From assembly GCF_042434915.1 (NCBI RefSeq), contig NZ_CP170198.1:2294001-2358000 (forward strand): 64,000 bases of DNA, read 5' to 3'. Made by a program: the position numbers and the translations under genes. Shown one piece after another: positions 8,463-17,066 of this stretch (position 1 is the stretch's first letter; every line of letters starts with the position of its first letter). The stretch is from Aquimarina sp042434915. GTDB lineage: Bacteria > Bacteroidota > Bacteroidia > Flavobacteriales > Flavobacteriaceae. The notes under the pieces are model-generated. The model did no database searches and was not told the origin of the DNA. It saw only the letters and a list, made by a program, of their open reading frames with translations.

Positions 8463-9572
8463 ATGAAAACGAATCAACCGCTATTAGAAACCTATCGCAT
8501 GGGTGACTTACTACTAAAGAATAGAGTTGTTATGGCACCTATGACCAGAAATCGTGCAACGAATCAAGGCAATGTGCCTACAGATATTCATCAAGAATAT
8601 TACAAACAACGTGCTGGTGCTGGATTATTGATTACTGAAGGTTCACAAGTATCTGAGCGAGCAGTTGGCTATATAAATACACCTGGTATACATTCTCAAG
8701 AACAGGTAGAAGGTTGGAAAAAAGTTACTGAAGCTGTGCATCAAGAAAATGGCAAAATTTTTATTCAACTATGGCATTGCGGTCGTATCTCACATCCAAA
8801 ATTTCATAAAGGCGCATTACCATTAGCCCCAAGTGCTGTAAATCCAGATGCACAGGCCTATACAAATGATGGCTTTGAAGCAACCGTGACTCCAAAAGAA
8901 ATGACACTTGATGAAATAAAAAAAACAATACAAGAATTTAAGCATGCAGCCATAAATGCTAAAGATGCTGGATTTGATGGTATCGAAATTCACTCTTCTA
9001 ATGGCTACTTGTTTCATCAGTTTTTCAATAAAAATGCTAATACTCGTACTGATGCCTACGGCGGAAGTATTGAAAAAAGAGCTCGCTTTTTATTTGATGT
9101 ATTGGACGAAGTAAAAACGGTTTTTCCTGAAAATCGCATCGGAGTCCGCTTAAACCCATCGTTACATGAGTCGTTTGGAATTGTTGCCACCGAAGAGACT
9201 ATTCCAACTTTTGATTATATTGTAGAGCGTCTTAATCGTTACGATTTAGCATACCTTCATTTATCCGAGCCCTTTACAGATGTAAGCGATGTACCCTTTT
9301 TGGTAACAAATATTGCTGAGCATTATCGTCCACGATATAATGGTACTTTGATGATCAATAACGGGTTTACTCAAGAATCAGGAAATAAGGTTCTTCAAAA
9401 TAAACTGGCAGATTTGGTCGCTTTTGGAAAACTATTTATATCAAACCCTGACTTGCCTACTCGTTTTGCATTAAATGCACCCATGGCAGATTGGAATGAG
9501 GATTTGTTTTACGCTTCGACCAAAGAGGGTTATATTGATTATCCATCATATACAGAAACTGTAGAGAACTAA
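8463..9572 (+). CDS. NADH:flavin oxidoreductase, Old Yellow Enzyme family
   Basis: A 369-residue FMN-containing TIM-barrel reductase. The start (LLLKNRVVMAPMTRNRA) is the usual first barrel strand. The phrase GFDGIEIHSSNGYLFHQFF, followed by NTRTDAYGGSIEKRARF, is the diagnostic FMN and substrate region. The end (LADLVAFGKLFISNPDLP) closes the phosphate-binding site. The proposed His/Asn substrate pair would be in EIHSSNGY. Members reduce activated alkenes and nitro compounds with NADPH or NADH. A flavin reductase-like gene follows 169 bases downstream, although a clear operon is not shown. Confidence 0.93.
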   Translation: MKTNQPLLETYRMGDLLLKNRVVMAPMTRNRATNQGNVPTDIHQEYYKQRAGAGLLITEGSQVSERAVGYINTPGIHSQEQVEGWKKVTEAVHQENGKIFIQLWHCGRISHPKFHKGALPLAPSAVNPDAQAYTNDGFEATVTPKEMTLDEIKKTIQEFKHAAINAKDAGFDGIEIHSSNGYLFHQFFNKNANTRTDAYGGSIEKRARFLFDVLDEVKTVFPENRIGVRLNPSLHESFGIVATEETIPTFDYIVERLNRYDLAYLHLSEPFTDVSDVPFLVTNIAEHYRPRYNGTLMINNGFTQESGNKVLQNKLADLVAFGKLFISNPDLPTRFALNAPMADWNEDLFYASTKEGYIDYPSYTETVEN

Positions 9573-9741
9573 TATATAAACTTTAATACTATACAAGCTT
9601 AAAATTAAAGCCTATACTTTTTGAACAACACTATGGTGTACAATGCACGCTGTGTAACACCTACAGATTTAAAATACCCCCGTCTTTAATATAAGTCGTA
9701 TACTTGTTTGAGAACATCTTTAATTTTAAGCTTCTTTACTT

Positions 9742-10374
9742 ATGATACATTACTCACGTGCACAATTATCTCAAAATTCTTCACGATTTAATGCTAATTT
9801 GATTAATTCGTGTGTAGGTTACAAATCTTGTAATATCATAGCGACCACTGCTACTACAGGAATTACCAATGCTGCTATTTTTAATTCGGTCATACACCTT
9901 GGGAGCAATCCTCCTATATTAGGATTTATAATGAGACCGCTTACAGTTGCTCGTCACACATATACTAACATTAAGGATACTCAATTTTTTACCGTAAATC
10001 ATGTTACCAAAGAACTTGCACTGGATGCCCATCAAACTGCGGCTAAATATGAAGTGGAAGAATCAGAATTTTCTCATACAAATTTGGAAGAAGAATATCT
10101 TAACAACTTTGCAGCACCTTTTGTAAAAAATAGTCCTGTGCGATTAGCATGTAAGTATCTTAATGAGTACAAAATAAAAGAAAATGGAACTATTTTAATG
10201 TTAGGAAGTATCGAACATATATACCTTGATAACGATCTAATTGATACCAAAGGTCATGTATTATTAGAAAACTCGGGAACGGTTGCATCTATTGGATTAG
10301 ACGGTTATGCGCTACCCGAATTGCTGTACCGTCTTAGTTATGCACAACCTAATACAAAAATAAAAAAGCTATAA
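9742..10374 (+). CDS. Flavin reductase-like, FMN-binding split-barrel protein
   Basis: A 210-residue protein resembling the flavin reductase domain family. The features are the N-terminal SCVGYKSCNIIATTATTGITNAAIFNSV strand, the phrase PPILGFIMRPLTVARHTYTNI and a central NFAAPFVKNSPVRLACKY. Proteins of this group bind FMN and often act as NAD(P)H:flavin reductases or as stand-alone flavoproteins. The downstream part has the glycine-rich EHIYLDNDLID segment seen in relatives. It follows the OYE gene on the same strand, so a shared redox or stress role is an inference from position only. Confidence 0.85.
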   Translation: MIHYSRAQLSQNSSRFNANLINSCVGYKSCNIIATTATTGITNAAIFNSVIHLGSNPPILGFIMRPLTVARHTYTNIKDTQFFTVNHVTKELALDAHQTAAKYEVEESEFSHTNLEEEYLNNFAAPFVKNSPVRLACKYLNEYKIKENGTILMLGSIEHIYLDNDLIDTKGHVLLENSGTVASIGLDGYALPELLYRLSYAQPNTKIKKL

Positions 10375-10484
10375 GTACTAGTATAACAATCCTTTAACTT
10401 GAAACCGTTAAATACAGTTAAATGTAAATCAATTTTATTACATGAAAGTTACTTTAGATGTAACTAATCAAAACAAATAACAAT

Positions 10485-10640
10485 ATGAGAGATTTAATTT
10501 GGCTAATTGTGGTAATACTAATTATTGGATGGCTTGTTGGATATTTTGCTTTTCCAAGTTTAGGAAGTATCATTCACATACTACTAGTATTAGCAGTAAT
10601 TGCTATTATTTATAGGTTGGCAACTGGACGTAGATTATAA
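10485..10640 (+). CDS. Small membrane protein, lmo0937 type
   Basis: A 51-codon gene translating to a peptide with two hydrophobic helices (about residues 4-22 and 28-44) and a basic end TGRRL. The pattern of a short Trp-containing first helix, then FAFPSLGSIIHILLVLAVIAIIYRL, matches the small lmo0937/DUF5670 membrane protein family, as I remember it. The members have no known biochemical role and often accompany stress genes. It is followed 24 bases later by a second tiny gene on the same strand, so the two are probably one transcript that ends at the hairpin near 10818. Confidence 0.75.
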   Translation: MRDLIWLIVVILIIGWLVGYFAFPSLGSIIHILLVLAVIAIIYRLATGRRL

Positions 10641-10664
10641 ACATTAACGAATAACTTTATTATT

Positions 10665-10796
10665 ATGAAAAAAACACTTTTAGTAATTTTTGCAATGGGC
10701 ATTCTTGGTACAAGTTTTATCAGTTGCAGAGAAGATAAATCAGTAAAAGACAAAGTTGAAGATGTTGCAGACGATATTGAAGATGCAGTAGATTAA
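10665..10796 (+). CDS. Tiny acidic lipoprotein
   Basis: A 43-codon gene. A signal peptide (MKKTLLVIFAMGILG) ends in the lipobox FISC near residue 21. The mature peptide of about 23 residues is strongly charged (REDKSVKDKVEDVADDIEDAVD) and would form a short amphipathic helix. This arrangement fits small envelope stress lipoproteins. It is preceded closely by the lmo0937-type gene and followed by a strong terminator, which supports its being real despite its size. Its function is unknown. Confidence 0.65.
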   Translation: MKKTLLVIFAMGILGTSFISCREDKSVKDKVEDVADDIEDAVD

Positions 10797-10817
10797 TTTT
10801 GAAAAAATATAGATAGT

Positions 10818-10859
10818 AAATACCTCTTTTAAACCATGGTTTAAAAGAGGTATTTTTTT
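10818..10859 (+). terminator. Strong intrinsic terminator after the two small genes
   Basis: A perfect 38-base palindrome centred on CCATGG (10834-10839), with arms ending in AAATACCTC and GAGGTATTT, runs into a T tract ending at 10859. It closes the 10485-10796 transcript. Confidence 0.85.
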
Positions 10860-10938
10860 AAAAAAAATTCTTAAAAACAATTACTTCAACTCTACTCATT
10901 TTATTTCAGTAATAAAATAAAGGATGTATACATTTTGG

Positions 10939-10946
10939 TATTTTTG
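10939..10946 (+). promoter_or_regulatory. Possible -7 box for the Crp/Fnr gene
   Basis: TATTTTTG matches the Bacteroidota -7 consensus TAnnTTTG and sits 34 bases before the Crp/Fnr start codon. I do not see a good -33 TTTG at the right spacing, so this is tentative. Confidence 0.35.
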
Positions 10947-10980
10947 TAAAAGATCACATCTAATTAAAGAGTCTTAAATC

Positions 10981-11559
10981 ATGAGCGCTATTTTAAAAAA
11001 TCATATTTTCTCACATGTTACCTTAACCGATGATGAGTGGCATCAATTTTCTCTAGCCTTTGAACATATGGTATTAGAAAAAAAACAAAAACTCATTACT
11101 ACCGGTGATAAAGTAACCTGTGAGTATTTTGTTCTCAAAGGCTGTCTTAAAGCCTATACTACAGACTCTCAAGAAAATCAACATGTGGTACAATTTGCTA
11201 TCGAGGATTGGTGGATAAGTGATTTTAAAGCTTTTTTTAATGAAGAACGTGCCGAACTCTCAATTGAGTGTCTCGAGAACACAGAGGTTCTAGCAATCAA
11301 AAAGAGTGATTTAGAATCGTTGTATCATAAAATCCCGAAATTAGAACGTTTTTTTAGAATCAAACTTACCAATGCCTTTGTCTCGATGCAACACCGCATT
11401 TTATCAAGTCTCGAAAAAAATAGTGCCGAACGTTATACAGAGTTTCTAAAAACGTATCCAAATCTCGAACAGCGTATACCTAATTATCTTATCGCAAATT
11501 ATTTGGGGATAAAACCAGAAAGTCTCAGCAGAATTAGGAAGGCATTAGTAACACCTTAA
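10981..11559 (+). CDS. Short Crp/Fnr-family transcriptional regulator
   Basis: A 192-residue protein with an N-terminal cyclic-nucleotide-binding beta-roll (about residues 15-115, including KLITTGDKVTCEYFVLKGCLKAY) and a long dimerisation helix. The C-terminal helix-turn-helix reads NYLIANYLGIKPESLSRIRKAL. The compact form is the usual Bacteroidota type, in which the ligand is often unknown. The cAMP-phosphate-binding Arg-Ser/Thr pair is not evident, so cAMP sensing is doubtful. A DJ-1/PfpI gene starts 113 bases downstream on the same strand and is a plausible but unproven target. Confidence 0.88.
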   Translation: MSAILKNHIFSHVTLTDDEWHQFSLAFEHMVLEKKQKLITTGDKVTCEYFVLKGCLKAYTTDSQENQHVVQFAIEDWWISDFKAFFNEERAELSIECLENTEVLAIKKSDLESLYHKIPKLERFFRIKLTNAFVSMQHRILSSLEKNSAERYTEFLKTYPNLEQRIPNYLIANYLGIKPESLSRIRKALVTP

Positions 11560-11672
11560 AAATACATGTTATTTGTAAATCTTAACAAAGATTAACAGGC
11601 TAAGATAACATAGATCAATCCTTTAGCTTTTAGTATTTTACGATATTTGTTTAGCAAACAAAATGAAATACT

Positions 11673-12365
11673 ATGAAAAAATTAAATGTACTTTTTATAA
11701 CGACATCACACGACACTTTAGGTGATACTGGAGAAAAAACTGGAGTTTGGTTAGAGGAGCTCGCAGGACCCTATTATACTTTCATAGATGCGGGTGCATC
11801 GATAACCATTGCCTCTCCAAAAGGAGGTGCAGTACCGTTAGACCCAAAAAGTCAAGAAGAGGATTGGTTAACAGAACATACTAGACGTTTTTATGATGAC
11901 AGTACTGCTACCGAAGCTATTAAGGACACACTAAATATCGCAAATGTTAACCCAGAGCAATATGATGTATTATTTTTCCCTGGTGGACACGGCCCTATGT
12001 GGGATATGGGTGATAATCCCGAAATCGCAAAAATTGTAAAAGCCTTTGATGGTGAGCAAAAACCTATTGGTTTAGTTTGTCATGGTGTTGCCGCACTTAA
12101 AGGAATTAAAAATGAAGACGGGACTATGTTTGTAAAAGGAAAAAAAGTGACTTCATTTACAAATTCTGAAGAAGAAGCTGTACAACTTACCGATGTAGTA
12201 CCTTTTTTATTGGAAACCGAATTGATTAATGAAGGTGGTATTTATACAAAAGCAGATGATTGGAATGAATACATAGTTCTTGATGGTAATTTGGTAACTG
12301 GACAAAATCCGCAATCCTCAGTTAAAGCTGCCAAGAAATTATTAGAAATGACATCATTAAACTAA
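11673..12365 (+). CDS. DJ-1/PfpI (class I glutamine amidotransferase-fold) protein
   Basis: A 230-residue protein close to the Hsp31-like branch of the DJ-1/PfpI superfamily. The core includes DVLFFPGGHGPMWDM, with the oxyanion Gly-Gly-His. LVCHGVAAL is the nucleophile elbow, with the catalytic Cys near residue 136 followed by His. Near the start, GEKTGVWLEELAGPYYTF carries the Glu that activates the Cys in this family. Relatives act as glyoxalases (glyoxalase III), deglycase-like enzymes or redox chaperones. The gene ends shortly before a terminator hairpin at 12391. Confidence 0.9.
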   Translation: MKKLNVLFITTSHDTLGDTGEKTGVWLEELAGPYYTFIDAGASITIASPKGGAVPLDPKSQEEDWLTEHTRRFYDDSTATEAIKDTLNIANVNPEQYDVLFFPGGHGPMWDMGDNPEIAKIVKAFDGEQKPIGLVCHGVAALKGIKNEDGTMFVKGKKVTSFTNSEEEAVQLTDVVPFLLETELINEGGIYTKADDWNEYIVLDGNLVTGQNPQSSVKAAKKLLEMTSLN

Positions 12366-12390
12366 TATAAGTTTAAGTAGTAATTATTAA

Positions 12391-12440
12391 AAAAGTACTG
12401 AGCACCTTGATTATAATATCAAGAGCGTTCAGTACTTTTA
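12391..12440 (+). terminator. Intrinsic terminator after the DJ-1/PfpI gene
   Basis: A hairpin with outer arms AAAAGTACTGA and TCAGTACTTTT and an inner CTTGAT/ATCAAG pair, followed by a T-rich run, lies 25 bases past the stop codon. Confidence 0.8.
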
Positions 12441-12461
12441 CTTTTTAAAACTAACACACCT

Positions 12462-13172
12462 ATGAAATCTTTTTTAACCTTACTCCTAGTTATCGTTGCT
12501 ATCTCGTGTAACACTACCACCAAACAAGATGAAAGTAGTTCTAACGATACCACAATTACAAAAAATGAAACTGTAAAAATTACTAAAGAACTTACAGAGG
12601 CTCAAAAAATCGCAAATGCTTATGGTTATAAGCATTGGGATAGCATACGCGAACTTTCTTTTACATTTAATGTAGATCGCAATGGCAATCATTTTGAGCG
12701 ATCTTGGTATTGGAACCGTGATAAGGATGAAGTTACTTTACTTTCTCAAAAGGATACCCTAACCTATAACCGATCCAAAGTTGACAGCAGTAGTCAAAAA
12801 ACAGACCAAGCTTTTGTTAATGATATATATTGGCTGTTAACTCCTTTTAATATTGCTACAGATGAAGGAACTACCGTAAATTATACTACTCAAAAAATAG
12901 CACCTATAGGTAAAGATACACTTAATCAATTAACACTTACATATGCTAATGAAAGTGGTGGGTATACCCCAGGAGATGCATATGATTTTTATTACACTAA
13001 TGATTATCAAATTAAGGAATGGGTTTACCGCGCAAAGAACGGTACCCAAGCTTCAATGATTACCACTTGGGAAAATGAACAAGATTATGAAGGTATCACC
13101 ATACCCACTGTTCATCAAAACGAGGATAAAACCTTTCAATTATACTTTACCAATATAAGCTTGAAAAAGTAA
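12462..13172 (+). CDS. Putative lipoprotein, beta-rich periplasmic domain
   Basis: A 236-residue product with a lipoprotein signal ending in IAISC (Cys near 16), then a Ser/Thr/Asn/Lys-rich linker to about residue 45. The remaining domain starts with QKIANAYGYKHWDSIRELSFTFNV and contains many alternating hydrophobic strands. This resembles the DUF6503-like or LolA/LppX-fold lipoproteins found in flavobacteria, a suggestion I cannot confirm by search. No catalytic residues stand out. It is transcribed towards the DUF2490 gene, and a shared bidirectional terminator sits between the two. Confidence 0.7.
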   Translation: MKSFLTLLLVIVAISCNTTTKQDESSSNDTTITKNETVKITKELTEAQKIANAYGYKHWDSIRELSFTFNVDRNGNHFERSWYWNRDKDEVTLLSQKDTLTYNRSKVDSSSQKTDQAFVNDIYWLLTPFNIATDEGTTVNYTTQKIAPIGKDTLNQLTLTYANESGGYTPGDAYDFYYTNDYQIKEWVYRAKNGTQASMITTWENEQDYEGITIPTVHQNEDKTFQLYFTNISLKK

Positions 13173-13185
13173 ATTGTTATAAAAT

Positions 13186-13223
13186 AAAAAAGTGTGCATT
13201 TAAAGTTTTAAGTGCACACTTTA
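13186..13223. terminator. Bidirectional terminator between convergent genes
   Basis: Arms AAAGTGTGCA (13189-13198) and TGCACACTTT (13213-13222) form a hairpin with A and T tracts on both sides. It lies between the lipoprotein gene and the oppositely oriented DUF2490 gene. Confidence 0.8.
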
Positions 13224-13239
13224 CTTTAGAATATAGTCT

Positions 13240-13938
13240 TTAAATACTATGATGTACGCTTAGTTGCAGCTGATTTTTATTAATATTATCTGTAGTTTGG
13301 TTCATAACGCCAAGTTGTACCTTTAGTCCTTCTTTTATAATATATCCGACCGCGGCGTAAAACCTATTTCTGTCAAAAATTTCAACCGAAACTCCATTAC
13401 CTATATCGCGTTGACCATTGATAAAAATTTCATTATACAATGCCAAATAAAATGTATTTTTCTTCATTTCTACGGTATTCAAAGCTATGTTTAAGAATAA
13501 ATTGTACCTGTAGCGCGTTCTAAAATCTTGATTTTCTACAAATCTCTGTTCAAATCTAAACCTGTGATTGGTATAGAATCTTTTTCCAAAACGAACTGGA
13601 AATAAAGCTTCTTGATAGATTCGACTTTCTTGACTTGTTGCATTAGATGAACCATAAGTTCCTGTTGTAATATTCCCATATCCAAGAGTAAACTTAATAG
13701 CAGCGCTTTTTGGCGCATACGTTAATCCTCCTCTTACTAATAATTGTTCGAGATCACCTCCCAGATCATGATTACGATACTGAATGTCTCCTTGAAGCCC
13801 CCAAGAACTTTCTTTAAAGGTGGTGTTAAAAAAATACATATACCAAGCACCCATTTTATCTTCATTAATTTGAGCACTTACTATAGTTGGAAGTATACAA
13901 TAACTACATACTAAAATTGCCAATACATTCTTTCTCAT
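13240..13938 (-). CDS. DUF2490-type outer membrane beta-barrel protein
   Basis: A 232-residue protein with a cleavable signal peptide (cleavage after VSAQ, about residue 22). The rest is alternating amphipathic strands typical of small outer-membrane barrels: GAWYMYFFNTTFKESSWGLQGDIQYRN and repeated RxRYRYNLFLN-like strands. The opening MGAWYMYF, the phrase HRFRFEQRF and the terminal QLQLSVHHSI match the DUF2490 family of Bacteroidota. These proteins are presumed outer-membrane channels or structural barrels with no known substrate. It is a single gene with a terminator at its end. Confidence 0.85.
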   Translation of the reverse strand: MRKNVLAILVCSYCILPTIVSAQINEDKMGAWYMYFFNTTFKESSWGLQGDIQYRNHDLGGDLEQLLVRGGLTYAPKSAAIKFTLGYGNITTGTYGSSNATSQESRIYQEALFPVRFGKRFYTNHRFRFEQRFVENQDFRTRYRYNLFLNIALNTVEMKKNTFYLALYNEIFINGQRDIGNGVSVEIFDRNRFYAAVGYIIKEGLKVQLGVMNQTTDNINKNQLQLSVHHSI

Positions 13939-14217
13939 AACTAGTATTATCTTTTATTTAAAGTGTGAAATTGCTGTTAAGATAGGTTCAAAATTAAGAG
14001 TTTTGGAAGGATCTAGTCATCGGTTGACTCATAAAATCTTTATAAAAAACTAGGTTTTCTGCACCTTATGCTTAATGTATGGAACGTTGGACTATCAGTA
14101 AACTTCAATATTATCGATCGTATTATTTGTATCTCAATGAAATAAGCTATTAAACAGATCACTTCTATAATAATAAAGGTTTAATGTTAACGTAAAGATA
14201 TGACCTGCTTTTAAAAA

Positions 14218-15675
14218 TTAATACGCTCTTCGTTCTGCCCACTTAAAATTTTCTTTATTTTTTTCATTGTACTGTGCAAGTTCTGAGAGCATGGTATCCA
14301 GTTTCTTTTTGCTAACCCAAGTACCGTTGACAAATACTCCATTGATCGTACGAGTATTATTAATATCTACTAATGGGTTTTTATCTAATAAAATAAGATC
14401 TGCATGCTTACCAACCTCCACAGTACCTGTTTCTTTATCGATATCCAACCATTCGGCTGGTAATCGAGTTGCAGATACAAGAGTTTCTTCGGGAGTAAGA
14501 CCTGCATTCACTAATAAAGATAACTCATCATGAAGGGCAAAACCTGTTACTATTCCTGATGTCCCTGCATCAGTTCCTGCTACCATGGGAACTCCTTTTT
14601 CTTTAAAAGCTTTGACTAATTTTTTATGAAAAGAAATGAGACTATCCAAATAGGTTAGAAACTCTGGGCTTGAATGCTTATTATAATTATTAGAAGTCAA
14701 CCATTTGTCCTGTAAAATTGGATGTACATATTTTAAGGTTTTCATGAATCGAATTGAGTCAAGAGATTGTACTTGATCTCTAATTTTTACAATTGCGATA
14801 AGATTAGGAATTACCCAAGTGTTATTGTTCTTTGCCATTTGAGCAAAAGCTATTGCTTCCTTTATAGTTTTATCTTCATTCCTGATCTGTTTAGAAAATT
14901 CCTCCGCGTGGGCTACTAAACTAAAATTTGGCACAAATGCTTCTTCGGTTCTCCCCCTGAACGCGTCTGGTATATGCCCAACCACTTTCAAACCTTGTTT
15001 CTCAGCTTCATCAATACTAGCGGCAAATGATTCTCGGTTTAACTGAGAATATACCTTAATAAAATTATATCCTTCTGCTTTTGCACTTCGAACAGCTTGT
15101 CGTGCATCGGATTCATTCGTTACTGTTCTGCCTCCTTCATTTGGGTCACCCCCATTTATAAGTGCAGCCAACGCCATACGAGGGCCGATTACTTTTCCTT
15201 TTGCAATGTCATTTCGTTGTCCAAAATGTTCGACTCTAGCTCCAAGCTCAAAAATTGTCGTTACGCCATTTGCTACATGTGTGGTCATAACCTCTTGTGT
15301 GTCCATAAAAACTGTAGCTCCTTGGGTAGGCTTATTACCTTTAAAATTGACATCCGAATTGGTATGCACATGCATATCAATAAGCCCCGGAAGTAACCAT
15401 TTGTTTGTCCCATCAATTATTTTTGCTCCTTCCGGAATGGCTTCATTTATAGCAACGATTTTCTTATTGTCAATCACAATCGTGGCATTCTCAATAACCG
15501 TATTATCCACCGTCATCGGAATGATATTCACATTTTGAATAGCAAAAAGTGTTTCTTGTTTCACTTCTGGATTCTTGGTTATGCTTTCTGAAGTTTTGGA
15601 TTGACTTGTGCATCCTGTGAGCAGTAGAGAGGCAAAGAAAAGTATGTATATGGCTGCGGTTTTAATTGTAATCAT
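14218..15675 (-). CDS. Amidohydrolase-family lipoprotein
   Basis: A 485-residue metal-dependent hydrolase exported as a lipoprotein (lipobox LLTGC at about residues 18-22). The amidohydrolase core is seen in LPGLIDMHVHTNSD, where the HVH pair near residue 101 binds metal. The later KVVGHIPD supplies another His ligand and VAGTDAGTSG the last Asp. The C-terminal composite beta-sandwich contains GKHADLILLDKNPL. The family includes imidazolonepropionase-like and prolidase-like enzymes, but this one cannot be assigned a substrate. It is a single gene, with no obvious partner. Confidence 0.88.
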   Translation of the reverse strand: MITIKTAAIYILFFASLLLTGCTSQSKTSESITKNPEVKQETLFAIQNVNIIPMTVDNTVIENATIVIDNKKIVAINEAIPEGAKIIDGTNKWLLPGLIDMHVHTNSDVNFKGNKPTQGATVFMDTQEVMTTHVANGVTTIFELGARVEHFGQRNDIAKGKVIGPRMALAALINGGDPNEGGRTVTNESDARQAVRSAKAEGYNFIKVYSQLNRESFAASIDEAEKQGLKVVGHIPDAFRGRTEEAFVPNFSLVAHAEEFSKQIRNEDKTIKEAIAFAQMAKNNNTWVIPNLIAIVKIRDQVQSLDSIRFMKTLKYVHPILQDKWLTSNNYNKHSSPEFLTYLDSLISFHKKLVKAFKEKGVPMVAGTDAGTSGIVTGFALHDELSLLVNAGLTPEETLVSATRLPAEWLDIDKETGTVEVGKHADLILLDKNPLVDINNTRTINGVFVNGTWVSKKKLDTMLSELAQYNEKNKENFKWAERRAY

Positions 15676-15889
15676 ATGGAATAGGTTTAGTAATTAGATG
15701 TATTTCTATGTGAATTGTTACAGTTTCTATTAGCATTCTAAACATTACATGATACATTAACTATGGTTTTTGAAGTATTGGGAAAGCGCAAAGTAGCAAT
15801 GCGTAGCATTTTATTGTAGTCTCTTGGTTAGCTCTTAAATATATTTAGCACCGCTGTAGTGACACGCTATTTTTTGCATGTATGCTAAG

Positions 15890-16429
15890 CTAAGAACAGT
15901 ATCGCAGGAGCAGTTTCTTTTTCAGCCCAAAGGCTTCGCCAATTAGCGCAAGCGTTGTAATACCTAAGCGTTGCATACTTCTTGGAACATTGGGAATGTA
16001 AGCATCCATCATATGCAACCCGATGGCCATATAGAAGATATTGCTCGGCAAACCGTTGTCGTAGACCTTACCATCTTTAGCTAAGCCATAAAATGTTTGC
16101 AATGCTTTTCTTATTTCCAGCGGCGGAGTAATGGTTACTTCAAAAATGACCGCTGTGTTTGATGTATTTTCAAATCGATGCACATCAAACGGATTAATAA
16201 CTACCTCATCGTTTGGCTTTACTATACTTTTGGTTTTGTTTACGGTAACCGTTAATTCACCATTCATAATTTTGAATCGCTCGTTTATCTTAGTGTGGTA
16301 ATGTAGTCCCGACTGACCTCCCCCGGCCTGTAGATAGGTTCTAAATACCAATTTTTCATCAGATTCATAGAGAATCTCTATTTCATCTTTTATAATAGGG
16401 TTCGAAAATCTCTTGTTAGTGCTTGACAT
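15890..16429 (-). CDS. Cupin-domain protein with C-terminal extension
   Basis: A 179-residue protein. Residues about 30-105 form a cupin barrel: LHYHTKINERFKIMNGELTVTV provides the HxH and Glu metal ligands of motif 1, and NPFDVHRFENTSNTAVIFEV provides the His of motif 2. The C-terminal 70 residues are helical and hydrophobic (IFYMAIGLHMMDAYIPNV) and end in a basic Cys-containing tail. They may contact the membrane. The role is unknown; it may bind a metal and small molecule. It is separate from the upstream GNAT gene by about 107 bases. Confidence 0.8.
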   Translation of the reverse strand: MSSTNKRFSNPIIKDEIEILYESDEKLVFRTYLQAGGGQSGLHYHTKINERFKIMNGELTVTVNKTKSIVKPNDEVVINPFDVHRFENTSNTAVIFEVTITPPLEIRKALQTFYGLAKDGKVYDNGLPSNIFYMAIGLHMMDAYIPNVPRSMQRLGITTLALIGEAFGLKKKLLLRYCS

Positions 16430-16536
16430 TAAAAATTACGTATTCCTACCGTTACTAATTAAAACTTCTGAAATTTTTGTATGTGCTAAGTACAATATGC
16501 AGTAGTTAAAAAGGCACATCAAACTGTATTACACAA

Positions 16537-16941
16537 CTATTTTTCCATAATTACAAATTGAATACCTCCTTTTTCATAACGCTTATCTATCTCATTAAGA
16601 CCAAATTTGCGATAATACCCGGCTTTATCCACACGTGCGTTGCACCATACCTTACGCACACCTTCTTTTTCTATTAAATCAATTATGAAGCGCAATAATT
16701 GAGAGCCATACCCCTTTCCTTGAAACACATCTAAGGTAGCAAACTTCCTAAACTGAACCTCCTTTTTCTCTTCGAACAGAGAGATGATAGAAATCAACTT
16801 TTTGTCAATAAACAAACCAAAATGCCTTCCTTCGTTGTCATTGGGTACTTTTACATACTCCAAAGGCTTATCTGGCCACATCACCTTATGACGAATGGGT
16901 AAAGTCTCGTGCGATGTAATTTCTTTGATGATATGGTTCAT
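16537..16941 (-). CDS. GNAT-family N-acetyltransferase
   Basis: A 134-residue acetyltransferase. The acetyl-CoA-binding motif A is visible as LDVFQGKGYGSQLLRFIIDLIEKEG (a Q/RxxGxG/A loop, about residues 70-94), followed by VWCNARVDKAGYYRKFGL, which is motif B of the family. The N-terminus (HIIKEITSHETLPIRHKVMWPDKPLEY) resembles the small GNAT enzymes in which a His-rich start precedes the fold. The acceptor substrate is unknown. The gene stands alone, with intergenic DNA on both sides. Confidence 0.88.
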   Translation of the reverse strand: MNHIIKEITSHETLPIRHKVMWPDKPLEYVKVPNDNEGRHFGLFIDKKLISIISLFEEKKEVQFRKFATLDVFQGKGYGSQLLRFIIDLIEKEGVRKVWCNARVDKAGYYRKFGLNEIDKRYEKGGIQFVIMEK

Positions 16942-17066
16942 AGTTTTTAATGAGGATTATTTATTGTCGATAAAGTTTTCATGCTACATGTCGTTATATC
17001 ATAAAATCAGGGTAACCTTTAATATAGTAAGATTGATATCTACGTAAAGTATTTTGAATCAATGTT

